The position numbers and the translations under genes are program-made. A DNA stretch of 64,000 nucleotides from Lachnospiraceae bacterium (GTDB lineage Bacteria > Bacillota_A > Clostridia > Lachnospirales > Lachnospiraceae): NCBI GenBank assembly GCA_016287765.1, contig JAEEWS010000003.1, positions 47,560-111,559 of the forward strand, in the 5' to 3' direction. Below the pieces are notes generated by a model that did no database searches, was not told where the DNA came from, and saw only the letters and a program-made list of their open reading frames with translations. Position 1 is the first letter of the stretch, and each line of letters opens with the position of its first letter. Positions 35,296 to 43,655 of the stretch are shown here, in pieces.

Positions 35296-37512
35296 TTATT
35301 TACGATCCGATTTAACGGATTGTTCTTTAACTTCTCTGAATACTGCCACTCCGAGAGGAGGCAGATCCATAACGATGGAATTGTCCTGTCCATCTTTCGG
35401 TACAGCCTTGGATCTTAAAACTCTGGGATTTACATTACCCTGTCCGCCGTACTTCACATTATCCGAATTAAGTATCTCCTTATATTTTCCTGCTTCGGGA
35501 ACTGCCTGAACAAAGTCCTTGTACACAATGGGTGTGAAATTGCAAACAAACAGGAGACAGCCGCCGTCTTTTCCCCTTCTTATGAAGGAGACTATGCTGT
35601 GATCCGCATCCTGACAGCTCATCCATTTAAAGCCTTCCGGGATGAAATCCATGTCGTAAAGAGCCGGATCGCTGCAATACAGATTAAAGAGGTCCTTACA
35701 ATACAGATGCATCTTACCGTGCATCTCGTATTTGTCTATGAGCCACCAGTCAAGACTCTTCCCCTCATTCCATTCGGAAAACTGGGCAAAATCCTGTCCC
35801 ATGAAAAGGAGCTTCTTTCCGGGATGACCTATCATAAAGCCGTATGCTGCTCTAAGGTTTGCAAATTTCTCTTCGTATTGGCCCGGCATCTTATTAACCA
35901 ATGAACCCTTGCCGTGAACCACCTCATCATGAGAAAGCACCAATACAAACTTCTCGCTGTAAGCATACATCATGGAGAATGTAAGACAGCCATGAACTCC
36001 TTTTTTGAACAAAGGATCCTGCTCCATATATTTAAGGAAATCGTTCATCCAGCCCATGTTCCACTTTAAGGTGAAGCCCAGGCTGTTGTTCTCCTCCACC
36101 ACGCCGGTAACATTGGGCCAGGCGGTGGATTCTTCGGCTATCATGAGAACATTCTTGTTTCTCTTATTCATCATGGAATTCAGATGTTTAAGGAATTCCA
36201 TGGCATCATAGTTTTCTCTGCCGCCGAAGGGATTGGGCAGCCATTCTCCGTCCTTACGTCCGTAATCCAGATAAAGCATGGAAGCTACCGCATCCATTCT
36301 GATACCGTCGGCATGAAACTCCTCAACCCAGTACATGGCATTAGCGATCAGGAAGTTGGACACTTCCGGGCGCTCCAGATTGTAGATCAAAGTTCCCCAG
36401 TCCGGATGTTCTCCCCTTCTCTTGTCAAAATGCTCATAAAGACAGGTACCGTCAAACTTTGCCAGACCGAAGGCATCCTTGGGGAAATGAGCCGGAACCC
36501 AGTCAAGGATAACTCCTATCCCGTTCTTATGCATATAATTTACAAAATACATGAAATCGGAAGGTGTTCCGAATCTGGAGGTGGGCGCATAGTATCCGGT
36601 AACCTGATATCCCCAGGAACCGTCAAAGGGATGTTCCATCACGGGAAGAAGTTCCACGTGGGTATAGCCCATCTCCTTCACATATTCACAGATCATTACC
36701 GCCAATTCCCGATAATTGTAAAAGCTGCCGTCTTCTTCGGAAGGCTTCTTCCAGCTTCCCAAATGGACCTCATAAATGTTCATGGGTCCTTTAAGAGGGT
36801 CTTCCTTCTCACGCTTCTTGATCCATGAGCTGTCACTCCATTTGAAATTATCTATATCAAATACCACTGAGGCATTGTCCGGCCTCTTTTGTGAACAGGT
36901 GGCATATGGGTCGGCCTTAAATATGGTAGCGCCGCCCTTGGTAGTAACCGCAAATTTATAGAGAGCACCGTTATCAAGTCCCGGAACAAACAGGGAATAA
37001 ACACCGTGCTTTTCATCGAATTCCATAAGGGATCTTCTTCTGTCCCAAAGGTTAAAATCGCCCACAACGCCGGCAGAGGACGCATTCGGTGCCCAAACGG
37101 CAAAACGCACGCCCTTTACCCCGTTGAGCTTCATCACCTTTGCTCCCAGAGTCTTATATATTTCATAGTTGATACCCTTGTTAAAAAGGTCCAGAGCCTC
37201 TTCATCAAGAGCCGGATCAAAGGCATAGGCATCCTCGGTCTCGTAATCTGTACCGTCCGGATAGTATAAAGTAAGTGTATAGGCTTTATTTTCGGTTCCC
37301 GGTATCATAACACCGTAAAAACCTCTGTCATCAAGTCTCTGCATCTCAAACTTGCTGCCGTCTTCTTTCAGGTTAACAACAGCCCCGCAGGCATCAGGAT
37401 AAAAACAGCAGATCCTGGTCATGTCTCCCATCACCTTTGGACCCAATACATCAAAGGGATGTTTTGTAAAACCGTAGATTATTCCCTCAATATCAGTACG
37501 ATTTAACTCCAT
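35296..37512 (-). CDS. glgB: 1,4-alpha-glucan branching enzyme
   Basis: The protein has 738 residues. An N-terminal GlgB domain and CBM48 (about 20-210, VRFAVWAPNASSAGVVGDFN) precede a GH13_9 catalytic barrel. All key residues are kept: DWVPAHFPKDAFGL, DGIRMDAVASMLYLDYGR (nucleophile Asp), MIAEESTAWPNVT (acid/base Glu) and LSHDEVVHGKGS (third Asp). It introduces alpha-1,6 branches into glycogen. No glgA, glgC or glgP is in the window. The intact motifs contrast with the GH13 protein at 29645-31414. Confidence 0.97.
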   Translation of the reverse strand: MELNRTDIEGIIYGFTKHPFDVLGPKVMGDMTRICCFYPDACGAVVNLKEDGSKFEMQRLDDRGFYGVMIPGTENKAYTLTLYYPDGTDYETEDAYAFDPALDEEALDLFNKGINYEIYKTLGAKVMKLNGVKGVRFAVWAPNASSAGVVGDFNLWDRRRSLMEFDEKHGVYSLFVPGLDNGALYKFAVTTKGGATIFKADPYATCSQKRPDNASVVFDIDNFKWSDSSWIKKREKEDPLKGPMNIYEVHLGSWKKPSEEDGSFYNYRELAVMICEYVKEMGYTHVELLPVMEHPFDGSWGYQVTGYYAPTSRFGTPSDFMYFVNYMHKNGIGVILDWVPAHFPKDAFGLAKFDGTCLYEHFDKRRGEHPDWGTLIYNLERPEVSNFLIANAMYWVEEFHADGIRMDAVASMLYLDYGRKDGEWLPNPFGGRENYDAMEFLKHLNSMMNKRNKNVLMIAEESTAWPNVTGVVEENNSLGFTLKWNMGWMNDFLKYMEQDPLFKKGVHGCLTFSMMYAYSEKFVLVLSHDEVVHGKGSLVNKMPGQYEEKFANLRAAYGFMIGHPGKKLLFMGQDFAQFSEWNEGKSLDWWLIDKYEMHGKMHLYCKDLFNLYCSDPALYDMDFIPEGFKWMSCQDADHSIVSFIRRGKDGGCLLFVCNFTPIVYKDFVQAVPEAGKYKEILNSDNVKYGGQGNVNPRVLRSKAVPKDGQDNSIVMDLPPLGVAVFREVKEQSVKSDRK

Positions 37513-37591
37513 TCTCTTCTCTCCTTCATAAATCTCCCGATCATAAGCTCTAATCCGATATTTAAAAGAAGTGCTTCCCCATTAGATCTCT

Positions 37592-38437
37592 TTACTCAAG
37601 ATACCATTCATCCTTCTTGGTGTTCTCTCCTCCGTCCTCAAAGGATTCCGTGTATTCAGGCTTTGCAATTCCCGTGGGAGCATCCGCTCCACCGATCACA
37701 TCTTCTCCGTTTCCTGCTTCTTCCGCAGCCTTCTTTTGGTTTTCAATGGTCTGAAGGACATATTTCTTCAATACCTTTTCCATCATGAAAGAGCCCAAAA
37801 GGGTTCCGAGAGCCACTCCGAAAAGGAGTACAAAGCCCATGGTGAGATAAGTGAGAAGGATCACCGCAACCCACATGAGAAATGAAAGAATGGTGCACCA
37901 GAAATGTTTGACGGAAATACCAAAGGAAAACTTAAAGGCCGACTTAAGATCCATGCTGAATCTTGAGATCACAGGGCATAAATAAATGAACAATCCGGAT
38001 ATAAAGAATGTGATGATCAGGAATACACCGAGGAAAATAACACCCTTCGGATCCTGCTCCTTAACAAGAGCCCAGGAATATTGAAAATCAATATATAAAA
38101 GCCATGCAAGAATAAAAAAGATCACTGATGTCAAAGCGCCCTGCCTGAAGTTTGCCTTAAAGCTTCTTATAAACTCCTTTACAGCATAACTTCTGGAACG
38201 TCTTACCGATTTAACCACCGAATAATACATGGCGATCATTGAAGGGATAAATACCACAAGAGAAGCTACAGCCAATACCAGAAAAATAAAATTTTGTGTA
38301 GATCCGTATAAATAGAGAAAGCCCCCGAAAGGAACATACAACAGTAACCAGACCAGATTAAGTACAATTATATCAAACGCCTTCCCCATGAAAGTAAAAA
38401 AAGCATTATCAGGATTAAAAATATTACCCATTCCCAT
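37592..38437 (-). CDS. YesL-family (DUF624) membrane protein
   Basis: The protein has 281 residues and about five transmembrane helices. The family N-terminus is FNPDNAFFTFMGKAFDIIVLN, and the RRSRSYAVKEFIRSFKANFRQG loop is also typical. YesL-like proteins are regularly found beside sugar ABC transporters and uronate/pectin genes of Firmicutes, but their role is unknown. The C-terminal 50 residues form an acidic, Gly-rich cytoplasmic tail. The gene follows the xylan locus but is separated from it by a terminator hairpin and has a candidate promoter, so it may be read with glgB. Confidence 0.85.
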   Translation of the reverse strand: MGMGNIFNPDNAFFTFMGKAFDIIVLNLVWLLLYVPFGGFLYLYGSTQNFIFLVLAVASLVVFIPSMIAMYYSVVKSVRRSRSYAVKEFIRSFKANFRQGALTSVIFFILAWLLYIDFQYSWALVKEQDPKGVIFLGVFLIITFFISGLFIYLCPVISRFSMDLKSAFKFSFGISVKHFWCTILSFLMWVAVILLTYLTMGFVLLFGVALGTLLGSFMMEKVLKKYVLQTIENQKKAAEEAGNGEDVIGGADAPTGIAKPEYTESFEDGGENTKKDEWYLE

Positions 38438-38467
38438 AAAATTAAACCTCCAAGTAAGTCATTCCGC

Positions 38468-38524
38468 AAAAAAATGCATATAAGCCTAATATATCATCAA
38501 TTGAAATATTTTAGCCTATATGCA
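38468..38524 (-). terminator. Terminator of the glucuronoxylan operon
   Basis: Arms TGCATATAAGCC (38475-38486) and AGCCTATATGCA (38513-38524) pair over 12 positions with two wobble pairs and a 26-base loop. On the minus strand seven T follow (38468-38474). It lies 49 bases after the GH2 stop. Confidence 0.6.
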
Positions 38525-38536
38525 CTGATTATGCAA
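38508..38536 (-). promoter_or_regulatory. Candidate promoter for the YesL-like gene and glgB
   Basis: Minus strand: -35 TTGCAT (38531-38536), 17-base spacer, -10 TAAAAT (38508-38513). It overlaps the upstream arm of the operon terminator, so the same sequence may end one transcript and start another. Confidence 0.4.
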
Positions 38537-38572
38537 ATGAAATTTTCAAATATAACCTATAAGAAAGGCTGT

Positions 38573-41500
38573 TTACTTTGAAAACCTGAAGCCGTAAAAA
38601 TCAAATCTGCTTCCGGGAAGGAAAATGAATTCAAGTTTTCCGGATCCACGCATATCTTTAAGATCAAAATCCATATATCCCTTATCTCCTGCAGTAAATT
38701 CCAGGATTGCGGTCTTTGTCTCATTACCGCTTTCCAGATGGAGATGAAGAGAACACTTGGGAAGATCCGTCCTGCCGAGAATACGTATGCTTGAGGCTCC
38801 TTCGGAAAGATCCATGTCATTAAAGGTAAGGGTAACGTTGTTTCCGATGTTAAGCACTGCATTTGGCGTCCTGTCAAAGGAATCTCCGGTTACGGATGCC
38901 AGGAAGGAACAATCCAGCTCTTCATAAGCCTTATTGTATTTCTTAAATACAAATCCCTTGAAATGCAGCTTATTTGTAGTCATAAAACAGAGCTCATGTA
39001 TCCCTTTAAGTTTCTCGGGTAGCTTATAGGTCTCTTCCTGGTAAACATTCCAGATAGAAGGCTTGCAATAGTTGATGGTGGTAAGGAATCTTCCTCCTTT
39101 TTCGGGATTTCCGTCATAAACATCCACAGGGAAATTTGCTCCCGAAAGACTGAAGATCCAGATGGTAAACTCATCCGATCCGTAATCTCCGAAATCAAGG
39201 TTACTCAGAACAAAACCGCTTTCTCCGTCGGATGCCGTAGCCACACCCTTCTCGTTTCCGCAACCCACATTTCCCACAGAATCGGAATAAAGCCCTGCGG
39301 ATACAAACTTATATGGATCCAGAAATGCTTCTCCAAAGCCTTCAGCCTTCATTTCAAGCTGGGATATTATGGTTATCTTGTCCCCTTCCGTTGAATAACA
39401 CCTCAGAGTAAAGTCGCCGTCTCCGATGGCGGAAACAACAGCTTCGTTATCCTTTGCTTCCACTTTCACATAGCTTATCTCTATGCCTGCGCTGTTTACT
39501 GCGATCCAATGAAGGTCACAAACTGCATTTTCAGGATAAACCTTTGCCTTTACCTTTATATCGTTATGCTCCGGATCAAGGCTTGATCCTTCCGTGCATA
39601 ATTCTATCTTTCTTACGGGGATCCTGTCCTTAAGCATTTTAACGGTAACCTTTATATCACCTTCGCCCGTGCTTTTAACCATGGCCATAAGTTTTCCGTT
39701 AAAGAGCTTACGAACATTACTCTCATATTGGTCATAGTCGGTGGAATCACCGTTATCAAGGCCCAAAAGGCGGGCATTGTCCGATACCGTGACCTGTACA
39801 TAGTTCATGGCATTCTTCACTTCAAAGCCATCCTTATCCAGCATTGAAATGTCAACGAAATACAGGCTTCTGCCATCCTGAGGGATAAGGCAGGAAACTG
39901 TTTCCTTATCGCTACCTTCCGAAGCCGTTCTGATGCCTTCAGCCTCTTCGACCTGAATGAGGGGAGTGACTGCATCTGAGAAGGAATGCTCCACTGCTTC
40001 TGCCACCTTTTTATGATCACTGTCATAGGCTGCAACCCTTATCTCTCCCTGGTGGTAGGGAACCTTCCAGGTGGGAACCAGAACATCGCCGTGGGCATGA
40101 TCTATCTCTTTACAGCCCATGCTCTTTCCGTTAACAAAAAGCTCTGCAGCCGAACAATTGGTGGTGCATCTCACATCGATCAGCTGCCCTTCGTTCCAGT
40201 CCCAGTAGGGGAACAGATGAAGAACGATACCGTCTTCGGGTCTTGTCCATTCGGACGCAAAAACAAAGGCACCGTCCTTGGGAAAACCTGCGGTATCAAA
40301 CTGGCCGAAGTAACTGTTCTTGGTGTGATAAGGAGTAGGCTCTCCGATATAGTCAAAACCGGTCCAGAGATATTGTCCCATGGAGAAGTCATGGTCTCTC
40401 TCAGCTTTTACGCAGTCCTCCACAGACTTGGCTCCCCAGCTGGTATTTGAATTGCCCAGGGAGGAACATTGCTCGTCTATTTCAGACATTACCACTCTGT
40501 CATAAGGGAAACGATAAACACCGCGGCTGGAAACCAGAGAAGCGGTCTCACTTCCGTAGATCACCCAGTCGGGATGCTGTTTGTGGTGCTCATCATAATA
40601 TCTTTCGGCATAGTTGTATCCGGCTACCTTAAGGATGTCCGCGCATTTCTGGGCGTTTTCCCAGGGCATGTAATTGGATCCTATGGTAACAGCTCCGTTT
40701 TTTAAGGGATCGTGTTTACGCACTTCCTCCATCAGGTACTTGGTGATCTCCTGACCATGCGCCGATGCATGGGTATCTCCGATCTCATTACCTATGGACC
40801 ACATGAGAAGACAGGCCCTGTTTCTGTCACGGCAAACCCAGCTCTTTACGTCCTTCGCACTCCATTCCTTAAAGAATCTGGCATAGTCATACTTAGTCTT
40901 TGCCCCTTCCCACATGTCGAAGGATTCGATCATTACAGGAAAGCCCATTTCATCGCAAAGGTCCAGCAGCTCTCTGGCGGGCATGTTGTGACTGGTCCTT
41001 ATGGAATTCACGCCGATCTTTTTAAGTTTCCTTAGCCTTCTGGCTATGGCTTCCTTGTTTACAGCGGCACCAAGTATACCCAGATCGTGATGTTCACAGG
41101 TACCGTTTATCTTAAAATGACGGCCGTTAATGAACAGTCCCTTGTTCGGATCCATTTTGATATCTTTAAATCCGATATTGAATTCATCACTGTCGACGAG
41201 CTCTCCTTTTTTCAAAAGCTCAGCCCTGAATCTGTAAAGCACGGGCGATGCCGGATCCCAGAGCTTAAGGTTCTCTATTCTTTCCCTAAAGCCGGCCTCA
41301 TCTCCCGAAACCTTCACTTCTTTCACAAATACAGCCTCTTTATCCGAAGCTTTTTCAAAGATCGAACATCTTAAGATCAAGTCCTCGGACTCTGTCCTTA
41401 ACCTACTGCTTACGGTAATATCAAAATCTCCCTCGTCCTCCCGGAGACTTACGGTATCGCTGTGGACATATGTACCGTCGATCTCCAGATGATCGCAGGC

Positions 41501-41929
41501 CTTTACTATCATATAGACGTTTCTGTATATGCCTGCTCCCGAATACCATCTGGTATTGGGGCTCTGATTCCTTGCCAAAACCAGCACTCTGTTGGTGCCG
41601 TTTTTAAGAGCAGTTGTTATATCAAAAAAGAAGGAGGAATAACCGTATTTCCATTCCCCTATCTTAATATCATTCACATAAACCTCAGAGTCCATGTAAA
41701 CGCCGTCAAAATAGAGGAAGGCATAGCCTCCCTCAGGTATTTCGGGCTTTTCAAAGTCCTTAATATACCAGCCGAGAGAATCCTCATAAAGATTGGCGGT
41801 ATCATGCACCAGCCAGTCATGAGGTATCTCCACGGCCTTAAATTTTTCTTCCTTTGCCAAAACTTCTGCCTTTTCGGCATCAAGTCCGGTCTTTAAAAAC
41901 TTCCAATTCCCATTAAAAAGTGTTCTCAT
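38573..41929 (-). CDS. Glycoside hydrolase family 2 (beta-galactosidase-like), large
   Basis: The protein has 1118 residues and no signal peptide, so it is cytoplasmic. The order is a sugar-binding jelly roll (1-150, GYAFLYFDGVYMDSEVYVND), an Ig-like domain (150-255), and a TIM barrel with acid/base Glu 382 in MWSIGNEIGD and nucleophile Glu 461 in VIYGSETASL. Beta-sandwich domains follow from about 600, including a C-terminal carbohydrate-binding-like module. Family 2 includes beta-galactosidases, mannosidases and glucuronidases; the specificity cannot be set from these motifs, but the setting favours removing a side-chain sugar from xylo-oligosaccharides. It is the last gene of the operon, 22 bases after the esterase. 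Confidence 0.9.
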   Translation of the reverse strand: MRTLFNGNWKFLKTGLDAEKAEVLAKEEKFKAVEIPHDWLVHDTANLYEDSLGWYIKDFEKPEIPEGGYAFLYFDGVYMDSEVYVNDIKIGEWKYGYSSFFFDITTALKNGTNRVLVLARNQSPNTRWYSGAGIYRNVYMIVKACDHLEIDGTYVHSDTVSLREDEGDFDITVSSRLRTESEDLILRCSIFEKASDKEAVFVKEVKVSGDEAGFRERIENLKLWDPASPVLYRFRAELLKKGELVDSDEFNIGFKDIKMDPNKGLFINGRHFKINGTCEHHDLGILGAAVNKEAIARRLRKLKKIGVNSIRTSHNMPARELLDLCDEMGFPVMIESFDMWEGAKTKYDYARFFKEWSAKDVKSWVCRDRNRACLLMWSIGNEIGDTHASAHGQEITKYLMEEVRKHDPLKNGAVTIGSNYMPWENAQKCADILKVAGYNYAERYYDEHHKQHPDWVIYGSETASLVSSRGVYRFPYDRVVMSEIDEQCSSLGNSNTSWGAKSVEDCVKAERDHDFSMGQYLWTGFDYIGEPTPYHTKNSYFGQFDTAGFPKDGAFVFASEWTRPEDGIVLHLFPYWDWNEGQLIDVRCTTNCSAAELFVNGKSMGCKEIDHAHGDVLVPTWKVPYHQGEIRVAAYDSDHKKVAEAVEHSFSDAVTPLIQVEEAEGIRTASEGSDKETVSCLIPQDGRSLYFVDISMLDKDGFEVKNAMNYVQVTVSDNARLLGLDNGDSTDYDQYESNVRKLFNGKLMAMVKSTGEGDIKVTVKMLKDRIPVRKIELCTEGSSLDPEHNDIKVKAKVYPENAVCDLHWIAVNSAGIEISYVKVEAKDNEAVVSAIGDGDFTLRCYSTEGDKITIISQLEMKAEGFGEAFLDPYKFVSAGLYSDSVGNVGCGNEKGVATASDGESGFVLSNLDFGDYGSDEFTIWIFSLSGANFPVDVYDGNPEKGGRFLTTINYCKPSIWNVYQEETYKLPEKLKGIHELCFMTTNKLHFKGFVFKKYNKAYEELDCSFLASVTGDSFDRTPNAVLNIGNNVTLTFNDMDLSEGASSIRILGRTDLPKCSLHLHLESGNETKTAILEFTAGDKGYMDFDLKDMRGSGKLEFIFLPGSRFDFYGFRFSK

Positions 41930-41951
41930 CTTCTCTCCATCGAGGCGGGAA

Positions 41952-43655
41952 TTATTTTACGGCTCCAAAACCAAGGATAGTGAATTTCTTGTCCTCGTCT
42001 CCCTCCTGCATACGCACAACCACCTTGTGGTCGGAAGGAGAATTTTCATTAAAAACAAGCATCGCATGGCAATGGGTCCAGCCCACCTTACGTGGATTCA
42101 TTGTAACCGATATTTTATCATTGTCAAGTACTTCCGCCGTACCGTACTCGGGAGAGGAACTGTCCTTAAAGATAATGAACAGCTTCGAGCAGTTTATCTT
42201 AAGAACGAACTCATCTTTACCCGAAACATGATGCCAGTTGTACGGGAACTCGGGAGTCTGGGTCAGATCAAAATTCATTTCCACGGACTGAAGTTCCTTA
42301 TCGGTTTCCGTGAAGGAGCCCACACTGATCTCAGCACCTTCAAAACTGTCTTTTGTATCAAAAAGCTTCACATCTTCAAAATCCGCTCCGATGGCAGGTG
42401 CCACATCAAGTTTGACCGGCAGGTTCTTTTTGGCATATATATCCGCGGCCTTAAAGATCTCGCCAAGGCAATCCGCAGCCACCCTGTGTCCCAGATTTGT
42501 AGGATGGAACTGATCGTAAAAATACTCATTCTTGTGTATAACAGCCTTTTCCTTATCCGTAAGATAAAACTCAGGCAAAACAGCGTTCTTAAGGCTGACC
42601 ATGGGAAGGTTGTATTTATATCCTACAGTTGAAAGTCTGTCCTGAAGGTTAAAGTCATCCGCAAATACCATGAAAGGTATCATTACGGCCGGAGCCTTGT
42701 CTCCCTTCATGATCTTCTTCACAAGAGATTCAAAGCATACTCCCTTAGTCTCGTCATCGGTATCGTTTACGGCAAATTCAACTATAACAATATCCGGCTT
42801 TATTTTGCCGTTTTGAGTAACATCCCTGTCATATCTTAAAATGCCCAGCTCTGATGGAGTGCCGCCAACTCCGGCCTTAACATACTTTATGTTCTCATCC
42901 GGCTTTTTGCCGCAGATCTCGCAGAATTTAAGGTAAGTAAGATACGCATAGCACCTGTTATTGATAGGTATGGCTCCGGCACCCTGGGTAATTGAACCTC
43001 CGATAAAAGCCAGGGTAACTTCTTTTCCGTTTCTTGCATCTTCCATAGCCTTTTGGATACGGGTAAGATTACCGTAATTCATTATCGAACGGGATATGAT
43101 GTTCTTATATGCATCTGAAGTAAGATCCGGCTTTCTGTCGGGAACAGCCTCCGGAGCATCAAATCCCGGCTGCAGATAGAGCTTTACCGTAACACTTGCG
43201 GAAACCTCGGGAACCTCGAATTCAAAACGTATCTGTCCCGGAACGTCATCGTCCTCTGACCAATTGATCGTTGAAAGATCTATATATTCTTCAACACCGG
43301 TCAAAGGTACCTCTTTTGTAAATGTTGTTCCCGTTACATAAGGATCCTTGTGTCCATAAAACTGAAATGCAAAGAGAGTCTTATCGGCAGAGGCTTTGGT
43401 GTCTTCCGAAAGCTCAGCCGATATTCCTATGCCGGCTATCAGCTTTTTAAAGCCATCGGCTGTTTCCACCATTTTTAACATCTCTTCGTCTTCTATATTT
43501 CCGATGATCCTGGAGGCATTTGCTATTCTTCCGTTTTGATAAAGGTATTGAATATTTTTGCCCCCGGGCTGAGGCAATCCGCAGATTGCCTTGTTCTTCA
43601 TCAGATAATAAAACTTACCCTTGGATACTGCGTCTGTAGGAGTCATCCGTTCCAT
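41952..43655 (-). CDS. SGNH/GDSL carbohydrate esterase, candidate acetylxylan esterase
   Basis: The protein has 567 residues and no signal peptide. A beta-rich N-terminal domain (1-175) is followed by an SGNH hydrolase domain: block I FIGGSITQG with Ser 221, Gly 264 in AGVGGTPSE, Asn 297 in FAVNDTD, and Asp 381/His 384 in DQFHPTNLGH. From about 405 a C-terminal beta-sandwich ends the protein. The layout resembles xylan- or pectin-type acetylesterases (CE2, CE12, CE20 groups). It overlaps the GH115 3' end by 41 bases, so removal of acetyl and glucuronyl groups is probably coupled. The exact family is not certain. Confidence 0.82.
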   Translation of the reverse strand: MERMTPTDAVSKGKFYYLMKNKAICGLPQPGGKNIQYLYQNGRIANASRIIGNIEDEEMLKMVETADGFKKLIAGIGISAELSEDTKASADKTLFAFQFYGHKDPYVTGTTFTKEVPLTGVEEYIDLSTINWSEDDDVPGQIRFEFEVPEVSASVTVKLYLQPGFDAPEAVPDRKPDLTSDAYKNIISRSIMNYGNLTRIQKAMEDARNGKEVTLAFIGGSITQGAGAIPINNRCYAYLTYLKFCEICGKKPDENIKYVKAGVGGTPSELGILRYDRDVTQNGKIKPDIVIVEFAVNDTDDETKGVCFESLVKKIMKGDKAPAVMIPFMVFADDFNLQDRLSTVGYKYNLPMVSLKNAVLPEFYLTDKEKAVIHKNEYFYDQFHPTNLGHRVAADCLGEIFKAADIYAKKNLPVKLDVAPAIGADFEDVKLFDTKDSFEGAEISVGSFTETDKELQSVEMNFDLTQTPEFPYNWHHVSGKDEFVLKINCSKLFIIFKDSSSPEYGTAEVLDNDKISVTMNPRKVGWTHCHAMLVFNENSPSDHKVVVRMQEGDEDKKFTILGFGAVK